The notes beneath the pieces are model-generated. The model made no database searches. It was not told where the DNA came from and worked only from the letters and a program-made list of their open reading frames with translations. Positions 1 through 8,614 of a DNA stretch of 8,614 bases are shown here, in pieces. Positions within the stretch are counted from its first letter, which is position 1; each line of letters opens with the position of its first letter. The position numbers and the translations under genes were made by a program. This DNA is from Pseudolysobacter sp. (lineage in GTDB: Bacteria > Pseudomonadota > Gammaproteobacteria > Xanthomonadales > Rhodanobacteraceae), in the NCBI GenBank assembly GCA_025351985.1, contig JANXUW010000693.1:1-8614 (forward strand), read 5' to 3'.

Positions 1-2023
1 GATCTTCCTGGCTGCGCGTGAGCAACACGAATTCGGCAAAGCTGGCCTGCGTGAGTTGCTGATCGAGCGACAGATAAAAACGCGGCGAACCGGAGCCGAC
101 ATAAGCCACCGAATTTTCAAGTTCGGGACGTTTCGCCAGCCACGCTTCGAGCTTCTTCACCTGCTCTGCGGTGGCGGTCAGCGACACGCCTTCGGCGAGC
201 TTCAGATCGACCAGCAATTCGGTGCGCGTTGAATCCGGAAAGAATTGTTGCTGCACAAAACCGAAGCCGATCAGCGACAAAATGAATGTCAGCACGGTCA
301 CCAGGATCACCGTCTTGCGATAACTCACGCACCACGCCACGAGGCTGCGAAAACGCCGATAGAAACCGCTCTGGTACGGATCGTCGAGCGGCATATTCGC
401 CTCGGTGGTGCTGACGCCGCCGAGCCACAGCGGCAGGTGCGCACGCAGGCGCCGCACGAATCGCGCAAACGCGTTATCGCTCGGTGCGGCATGGCGATCC
501 GGCAACAGTTTGTAGCCGAGATACGGAATGAAAACGACCGCGGCGATCCACGACAACAACAGCGCGATCGCGGTGACCTGGAAAATCGCGCGCGTGTATT
601 CGCCGGTCGAAGAACGCGCGGTGGCGATCGGCAGAAATCCCGCCGCCGTGACCAGCGTGCCGGTCAGCATCGGGAACGCGGTCGAGCTGTAGGCGAACGC
701 TGCGGCGGGGATGCGCTGCATGCCTTGTTCCATCTTGATCGCCATCATTTCCACGGCGATGATCGCGTCGTCCACCAGCAGTCCGAGCGACAGCACGAGC
801 GCGCCGAGCGAAATCTTGTGCAGGTTGATGTCGAAATATTTCATCGTGGCGAAAGTCATCGCCAGCACCAGCGGAATCGTCAGCGCGACCACCAGGCCGG
901 TGCGCAGGCCGAGCGAGAAAAAACTCACGAGCAATACGATCACCACCGCTTCGCCGAGCGTGCGGACGAATTCGCTGATCGATTCATGCACGGCTTTCGG
1001 TTGATCGGCGACCTGATTCAACTCCAGCCCAACCGGCAAGCTTGCCTGCAATCGCGGACGCGCCGCCTGCAGCGCGTGACCGAGTTCGATGATGTCGCCG
1101 CCATCGCGCATCGACACGGCAATGCCGATCGCTTCCTTGCCGTTGAAACGCATGCGCGGCTGTGCGGGATCGGTATAACCGTGCTTGACCTCGGCGACGT
1201 CACCGAGGCGAAACAGACGGTTATTCGCGCGGATCGAAATATCGCGGATCGCCTCGACCGTATCGAATGCGCCGCTCGGGCGCATGTAGATGCGATCGGT
1301 CGCGGTTTCAAAACTGCCCGCAGCGGTAACCGCATTCTGACTCTGCAACACTTGCTGCACCTGAGCGAAATTCACGCCGAGTGTGGCGAGCTTGGCGTTG
1401 GAAACCTCGATAAAGATTTTTTCGTCCTGCAGCCCGATCAAGTCGACCTTGGCGACGTTCGACACACGCAGTAGTTCGAGCTTGATGCGCTCGGCGTAGT
1501 CGCGCATTTGCGCGTAACTGAAACCGTCGCTGGTCAGCGCGTAGATGTTGCCGAAGGTGTCACCGAATTCGTCGTTGAAATTCGGCCCGATCACGGTGCT
1601 CGGCAAGGTGTAGCGAATGTCGCCGATCTTCTTGCGCACCTGATACCAGATGTCCTGCACACGTGCGCCCGGCACCGAATCCTTGATCACGAAAAACACC
1701 TGAGATTCGCCGGGCCGCGAATAGCTGCGCAGATAATCCAGTTCGGGCAGTTCCTGCAGTTTTTTCTCGATGCGTTCGGTGACTTGTTCCGTCACTTCGG
1801 CGGCGGTGGCGCCGGGCCAAACGGTCTGGATCACCATCACCTTGAAGGTGAATGGCGGATCTTCCGACTGACCCAATCCGCTGTAGGCCCAGATTCCCGC
1901 GATCGCCAGAATGACGATGAAATAACGCACGAGCGCCTGATTTCGCAGCGCCCATTCCGACAGATTGAAACGCGAATGTTCCGGCTCGGGCGGGTTTGAA
2001 TTTGCCGCAGTGGAATCGCTCAC
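1..2023 (-). CDS. RND multidrug efflux permease (AcrB/HAE1-like), C-terminus beyond window
   Basis: Inner-membrane proton/drug antiporter subunit of a tripartite RND pump. It would take substrates from the periplasm or membrane and pass them, via the adaptor encoded just upstream, to an outer-membrane channel. My translation of the minus strand gives 674 residues with no stop before the left edge; the family is usually about 1,020-1,070, so roughly the last third is missing. Visible: TM1 around residues 31-50 (RYFIVILAIAGIWAY), a porter domain beginning with DPPFTFKVMVIQTVWPGAT, then TM2-TM4 at about 357-427. The TM4 motif LGLLVDDAIIAVEMM contains the paired aspartates D418-D419 of the proton relay (AcrB D407/D408). 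A second periplasmic loop begins near 575 (QQQFFPDSTRTELLVDL). The GTG start overlaps the adaptor stop as GTGA, with AAGG about 10 bases upstream as ribosome site. Substrates cannot be predicted. The TM10 lysine expected in the family lies outside the window. Confidence 0.95.
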   Translation of the reverse strand, partial: MSDSTAANSNPPEPEHSRFNLSEWALRNQALVRYFIVILAIAGIWAYSGLGQSEDPPFTFKVMVIQTVWPGATAAEVTEQVTERIEKKLQELPELDYLRSYSRPGESQVFFVIKDSVPGARVQDIWYQVRKKIGDIRYTLPSTVIGPNFNDEFGDTFGNIYALTSDGFSYAQMRDYAERIKLELLRVSNVAKVDLIGLQDEKIFIEVSNAKLATLGVNFAQVQQVLQSQNAVTAAGSFETATDRIYMRPSGAFDTVEAIRDISIRANNRLFRLGDVAEVKHGYTDPAQPRMRFNGKEAIGIAVSMRDGGDIIELGHALQAARPRLQASLPVGLELNQVADQPKAVHESISEFVRTLGEAVVIVLLVSFFSLGLRTGLVVALTIPLVLAMTFATMKYFDINLHKISLGALVLSLGLLVDDAIIAVEMMAIKMEQGMQRIPAAAFAYSSTAFPMLTGTLVTAAGFLPIATARSSTGEYTRAIFQVTAIALLLSWIAAVVFIPYLGYKLLPDRHAAPSDNAFARFVRRLRAHLPLWLGGVSTTEANMPLDDPYQSGFYRRFRSLVAWCVSYRKTVILVTVLTFILSLIGFGFVQQQFFPDSTRTELLVDLKLAEGVSLTATAEQVKKLEAWLAKRPELENSVAYVGSGSPRFYLSLDQQLTQASFAEFVLLTRSQED

Positions 2024-3135
2024 AGCATGACCGCCTTGTTGTTGCGATCGACCGGGCGCACGTTCTGGCCTTCGTGCAAGGTGTGCACCCCGGCGGTGAC
2101 GATCCACTGCTGCGCGGCGATGCCGCTGGCAATGATCACGCTGTCTTCGCGATACGCGTTCACTTCAACCGGAACAAGATGCACCTGCTTGGTCTTCGGA
2201 TCGAATACCCAGAGCGCCGGTTTGCCGTCGCGCTCGTGCAGCGCGCTCAGCGGTAATGCCTGCAATCCGGCGCCGGCCGCATCGACAAAATAGACGCGTA
2301 CGGTCTGGCCGAAACGCAGCGGTGCGCCGTTCTGGTCGATACCGACACGCACGCGGAATGTGCGCGTGACCGGATCTGCCTCGGGCGCGATTTCGCGCAA
2401 ATGCCCCGGAATCTGCTTGCCCGCATCGGCCCATAATTCGACGGTGGCCGGTGTGCCGGCCTTGTATTTGCCGATGCGATTTTCCGGCACGCTGATCTCG
2501 GCTTCGATCTCGCCATCGTGCGCGAGCGTGGCGATGGTCTGACCGGCCGCGACGACCTGGCCGACCTCGGCGTTGATGGTCGTGATCGCGCCGGCATGAT
2601 CGGCGCGCAGACTCGCGTAACCGGCCTGGTTCTGATTGATCGACAACGCCGAGCGCACTTCGGTCACGCGCGCCGTGGCCGCCTTGAACACATTATCCTT
2701 GGCGTCGAAGTCGGTCTGGCTGACGAAATGTTTTTCGAGCAGCGCGTGATAACGATCGCGCTCGGATTTGGCTAGCGCCGCATCCGCTTCGGCCGAGGCC
2801 AGTGTGGCGCGCGCGCTCGCGACCTGCAATTGCATATCCTGCGGATCGAGTTCGGCCAGCACCTGGCCGGCGATCACTTGCGCGCCGACGTCCACCAGTC
2901 GTGCCTTGATCTTGCCGCTAATGCGAAAACCGAGCTGGCTTTCGAAGCGTGCATGCACGTCGCCGGAATACACTTCGGCCACTGCGGCGGTGGCCGGCGT
3001 TGCCTGCGCGACGATCGCGCTGCGCGGCGGCTCGGCGATTTCGGCATGACTGCTGCAACCTGAAATCACGGTGATCGCCGCGCTGAAAATGAACAGGGCG
3101 GCAACACGAGGGGGGTACGCTGCATTGATACGCAT
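2020..3135 (-). CDS. RND efflux periplasmic adaptor (membrane fusion protein), lipoprotein
   Basis: Periplasmic adaptor linking the RND permease to an outer-membrane channel; 371 residues, normal for the family. The N-terminus MRINAAYPPRVAALFIFSAA is a signal peptide ending in a lipobox ISGC, so C27 should be acylated and anchor the protein in the inner membrane. Next come the first half of a biotinyl-lipoyl domain (about 62-100, SGKIKARLVDVGAQVIAGQ), an alpha-helical hairpin (about 100-165, rich in A/E/K/R), the second lipoyl half (AGAITTINAEVGQVVAAGQ), then beta-barrel and membrane-proximal domains (PENRIGKYKAG, then DPVTRTFRVRV and FGQTVRVYF). The start at 3135 is chosen because it begins exactly at the signal peptide and has AGGG about 9 bases upstream. 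The frame stays open back to an ATG at 3402, but that would run antisense through the regulator and bury the signal peptide. It is cotranscribed with the permease (GTGA overlap) and probably repressed by the divergent TetR protein. Confidence 0.95.
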   Translation of the reverse strand: MRINAAYPPRVAALFIFSAAITVISGCSSHAEIAEPPRSAIVAQATPATAAVAEVYSGDVHARFESQLGFRISGKIKARLVDVGAQVIAGQVLAELDPQDMQLQVASARATLASAEADAALAKSERDRYHALLEKHFVSQTDFDAKDNVFKAATARVTEVRSALSINQNQAGYASLRADHAGAITTINAEVGQVVAAGQTIATLAHDGEIEAEISVPENRIGKYKAGTPATVELWADAGKQIPGHLREIAPEADPVTRTFRVRVGIDQNGAPLRFGQTVRVYFVDAAGAGLQALPLSALHERDGKPALWVFDPKTKQVHLVPVEVNAYREDSVIIASGIAAQQWIVTAGVHTLHEGQNVRPVDRNNKAVML

Positions 3136-3184
3136 TGCTAGAATCCCTATCTCTGAAAGGCTTGCAAATCGAACCGGGCAATAA

Positions 3185-3199
3185 ACTAAACTGTCTGGT
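3185..3199. promoter_or_regulatory. Putative TetR operator O1 (distal to tetR)
   Basis: ACTAAAC-T-GTCTGGT is an imperfect 15-base palindrome (5 of 7 arm positions pair). It lies close to the expected transcription start of the adaptor/permease operon. Odd-length palindromes of this size between divergent genes are typical of TetR-family operators. Assignment to the adjacent regulator is inference from position and from its repetition at 3211-3225. Confidence 0.6.
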
Positions 3200-3228
3200 A
3201 TACTATATAAACTAAACCGTCTAGTCCA
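3200..3228 (-). promoter_or_regulatory. Putative sigma-70 promoter for the efflux operon
   Basis: Reading the minus strand, TGGACT (3228-3223) is followed after 17 bases by TAGTAT (3205-3200), an acceptable -35/-10 pair with a weak -10. It would start transcription near 3193, about 58 bases upstream of the adaptor start codon. Operator O2 lies within this promoter and O1 overlaps the start site, so a bound TetR protein would exclude RNA polymerase. Predicted by eye only. Confidence 0.4.
3211..3225. promoter_or_regulatory. Putative TetR operator O2 (proximal to tetR)
   Basis: ACTAAAC-C-GTCTAGT is a 15-base imperfect palindrome with 6 of 7 arm positions pairing around a central C. It is the better of the two sites. 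It ends 16 bases before the regulator start codon and overlaps the proposed -35/-10 spacer of the divergent efflux promoter, so one site could control both directions. The match in sequence and spacing to O1 supports cooperative or double-dimer binding. Confidence 0.65.
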
Positions 3229-3241
3229 GTAATTTAATTTT

Positions 3242-3892
3242 ATGAATCTGTTCGCCTGCAAATCGCCCGGACCGGGTCGACCCAAAGATCTCGAAAAGCG
3301 CGCCGCCATCCTCGATGCGGCCAAGCAGATGTTCCCGCGGCTGGGTTTCGAAGGCACCAGCATGGATGCCATCGCAGCCAGCGCGGGTGTCTCCAAGCTC
3401 ACCGTCTACAGCCACTTTCGCGACAAGGAAACCTTGTTCGTCGAGGCGATCCGGGAGAAATGCGAGGAACAGCTTCCGCCCGAGTTTTTCGAGCCGTCGG
3501 TGCGTGGTCCGATCCGCAAGACCTTGCTCATCATCGCGCGTGGATTCTTTGGTCTGGTGGTCAGCGACGAAGCGATCGGCCTTGCCCGGATGTTGATGGC
3601 CGATGCCTGCAAGGGCAGCTCGCGTTTGCCCAACCTGTTCTGGGAAGCCGGTCCGAAACGCTCCAACGAAACGCTCGAACACCTGCTCGCTTCCGCCACC
3701 GAAACCGGCCAGCTCGACGTGCAGGATCCGCATCGCGCGGCGGGCCAGTTTCTCTGCCTGGTCAAGGGCGAATACCACATGCGTCGCCTGATCGGCTGTA
3801 GCGAACCGATCAGCGCCACCGAAATCGAACGGCATATCGAGAGTGTGGTCGACATGTTCCTGCGCGCCTACGCCCCGCGCGCCGTATCTTGA
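3242..3892 (+). CDS. TetR/AcrR-family transcriptional repressor of the adjacent efflux operon
   Basis: DNA-binding repressor, 216 residues, usual for the family. The N-terminal TetR domain spans about residues 13-70. It opens GRPKDLEKRAAILDAAKQMF, and the helix-turn-helix TSMDAIAASAGVSKLTVYSHF (about 39-59) is followed by the hallmark DKETLF. The C-terminal ligand-binding half (about 85-205) is helical and looks like the AefR-type group (TetR_C_7-like), though that subgroup is from memory. It lies divergent to an RND adaptor/permease pair with paired palindromes between them, the classic layout of a local repressor released by pump substrates. The ATG at 3242 sits a few residues before the conserved domain. 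The bases before it (TCCAGTAATTTAATTTT) contain no purine-rich ribosome site, so initiation may be weak or from a leaderless transcript. The inducing ligand is unknown. Confidence 0.93.
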   Translation: MNLFACKSPGPGRPKDLEKRAAILDAAKQMFPRLGFEGTSMDAIAASAGVSKLTVYSHFRDKETLFVEAIREKCEEQLPPEFFEPSVRGPIRKTLLIIARGFFGLVVSDEAIGLARMLMADACKGSSRLPNLFWEAGPKRSNETLEHLLASATETGQLDVQDPHRAAGQFLCLVKGEYHMRRLIGCSEPISATEIERHIESVVDMFLRAYAPRAVS

Positions 3893-3941
3893 TCGCAAAC
3901 CGTTGAGCGAAACCGTCGCGCTCGCCAAGGGCGCCGGTTCG

Positions 3942-3950
3942 TGTTTGAAT
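3942..3950 (+). promoter_or_regulatory. Candidate extended -10 promoter for the thiC transcript
   Basis: TG-T-TTGAAT resembles an extended -10 element (TGn plus 4 of 6 bases of TATAAT). It would start RNA around 3956-3958, just before the first riboswitch helix at 3960. I see no good -35 at the matching distance. Position is the main support. Confidence 0.35.
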
Positions 3951-3959
3951 GTCGTCCTT

Positions 3960-7835
<3,876 letters not shown>

Positions 7836-7857
7836 GACGGGTTCAGTCGAGAGCGGA

Positions 7858-8553
7858 TCAGCTTTCGAAACGATAGCCGAAAGCATCGATCACGCCGTGG
7901 TCGAATCGGGCCACCGCAGCGGCGAGCGCGGTGTCGTAATAGTCGCGCCATGCGCCATGGCTGGAGGTATTGCGCGCCTGCTCGTGGCGGATGAAATCGT
8001 TTAACGGCGCGCTGATCTCCACGCCGGGTTTTTGCAAAAAGGCGAGAAAATCGTCGCGCAGGTTTTCGGTGCGTCCGACAAACAGCGCGGCATCGTTCTC
8101 GCCATACATGTAGCGGTAGAGAAAGCTGTAAAAGCCCATGCCGCTGCCACGAATCGGTGCCAGCGCAAAGCTCGGCAGATTCAAACCGTGCTGGCCATAT
8201 TGCGCCGGCAGAGCGGCCAGCAGTTGATCGAGCCGTGCTTCGTTGTTGCCGAGTTCGAGCAGGTTGCGAACGGTCTCCTTGAATGCACACCTACCGTTGT
8301 CGCTGACGCAGCGAAACAGCGCATTCGGCTGTGCGCGCTGCGACTGGAACGCGTACCACGATACGTAATAACTCCACGGATTGCGCACGAAACCGAGTAC
8401 CGGCAGCGTGCGCAACGCGGCGGGAATCGCCGCGCGTGGCAGGTGGTAACCTATTTGCCGCGCATCGGCAAAAAAGCGCAGCAGGCATTCGTTGATGAAT
8501 GTCCCGCCGGATTTGTGCAGATGCAGGTAGACAAATCGATCGGTGGCGATCAT
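7858..8553 (-). CDS. Sulfotransferase (Sulfotransfer_2-like)
   Basis: Predicted PAPS-dependent sulfotransferase of 231 residues, small but complete: the nucleotide loop begins at residue 8 and the C-terminal motif is present. HLHKSGGTFIN (11-21) is the 5'-phosphosulfate loop with K14 and T18. GFVRNPWSYYVSWY (54-67) is the 3'-phosphate site with R57 and S65 at the canonical spacing of eight. VGRTENLRDDFLAFL (159-173) and NTSSHGAWRDYYD (195-207), followed by a terminal FGYRF, are typical of the branch that includes carbohydrate sulfotransferases. It differs clearly from the sulfotransferase half of the convergent fusion gene, so the two are not recent duplicates. No membrane anchor or signal peptide is visible. 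The start overlaps a probable upstream stop (ATGA) and lacks a ribosome site, as expected for a translationally coupled gene. The acceptor (sugar, peptide or small molecule) is unknown. Confidence 0.87.
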   Translation of the reverse strand: MIATDRFVYLHLHKSGGTFINECLLRFFADARQIGYHLPRAAIPAALRTLPVLGFVRNPWSYYVSWYAFQSQRAQPNALFRCVSDNGRCAFKETVRNLLELGNNEARLDQLLAALPAQYGQHGLNLPSFALAPIRGSGMGFYSFLYRYMYGENDAALFVGRTENLRDDFLAFLQKPGVEISAPLNDFIRHEQARNTSSHGAWRDYYDTALAAAVARFDHGVIDAFGYRFES

Positions 8554-8614
8554 GCGATCGGCGGCGCCGCGAACAGGCGCTGGTTTACGCGAGGTTCGAT
8601 CACGCCGAGATCGC
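8550..8614 (-). CDS. Possible C-terminal end of an upstream minus-strand gene (partial)
   Basis: On the minus strand a frame entering from the right edge encodes about 20 residues (ending EPRVNQRLFAAPPIA) and stops at TGA 8552-8550, overlapping the sulfotransferase ATG as ATGA. The same overlap type joins the other cotranscribed genes here, and the sulfotransferase has no ribosome site of its own, so this is probably the tail of an operon partner. Twenty residues are too few to name a family, and an open frame of this length can occur by chance. Confidence 0.45.
   Translation of the reverse strand, partial: DLGVIEPRVNQRLFAAPPIA

Larger units (their letters stand above)
3181..3225. repeat. 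Tandem direct repeat in the divergent promoter region (two 19-base units)
   Basis: ATAAACTAAACTGTCTGGT (3181-3199) recurs as ATAAACTAAACCGTCTAGT (3207-3225), with 17 of 19 bases identical and a 26-base offset. Each copy contains one of the operator-like palindromes listed separately. The stretch is conspicuously AT-rich compared with the GC-rich genes on both sides. Confidence 0.9.

Noticed and set aside
245..1474. A 409-codon open frame on the plus strand
   Set aside because: It lies antisense to the RND permease, is dominated by R, H, Q, D and E, and shows no domain or motif. It is a by-product of GC-rich codon use.
3136..3402. An 89-residue N-terminal extension of the adaptor protein
   Set aside because: It would run antisense into tetR and across the operators, and would bury the lipoprotein signal peptide that starts exactly at 3135.
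3905..3923. Hairpin GAGCG...CGCTC after tetR as a terminator
   Set aside because: The stem is five pairs with a nine-base loop and no T-tract follows, so it does not qualify as an intrinsic terminator.
7836..7857. Bidirectional terminator between the convergent fusion and sulfotransferase genes
   Set aside because: The 22-base gap has no convincing inverted repeat or T/A tracts.

Overview
The window looks like a chromosomal stretch from a high-GC gammaproteobacterium. The style of ThiC and of the operator-flanked TetR/RND locus suggests a relative of the Xanthomonadales/Lysobacterales (Xanthomonas, Rhodanobacter, Dyella and kin). This placement is inferred from remembered family resemblance, not from a search. 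I see no tRNA, rRNA, CRISPR array, insertion sequence or phage gene. Coding density is very high, and three of the gene junctions are 4-base stop/start overlaps.

Left third (1-3892): a resistance-nodulation-division (RND) efflux locus. On the minus strand, a periplasmic adaptor lipoprotein (2020-3135) is followed, with a GTGA overlap, by a large inner-membrane RND permease (from 2023, running off the left edge after 674 residues). Divergent from them is a TetR/AcrR-type regulator (3242-3892). The 106-base gap between the divergent genes carries two near-identical copies of a 15-base imperfect palindrome, 26 bases apart. They are very probably the operators through which the regulator controls both the pump and itself. 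No outer-membrane channel gene is visible.

Middle (3893-6012): thiamine biosynthesis. A well-conserved TPP riboswitch (THI box, 3960-4034) lies upstream of a complete thiC (4102-6012), the radical-SAM enzyme that makes the HMP-P pyrimidine half of thiamine.

Right third (6009-8614): post-translational or metabolite modification genes. Overlapping the thiC stop codon by ATGA is a 608-residue fusion of an aspartyl/asparaginyl beta-hydroxylase-like 2-oxoglutarate dioxygenase (N-terminal) to a PAPS-dependent sulfotransferase (C-terminal). Converging on it 22 bases away is a second sulfotransferase from a different subfamily (7858-8553, minus strand). Its start codon overlaps the stop of what appears to be another minus-strand gene entering from the right edge. 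The most interesting part of the window is this hydroxylase-sulfotransferase fusion. It could hydroxylate and then sulfate one substrate, and its position places it under thiamine-riboswitch control. No substrate can be named from the sequence.
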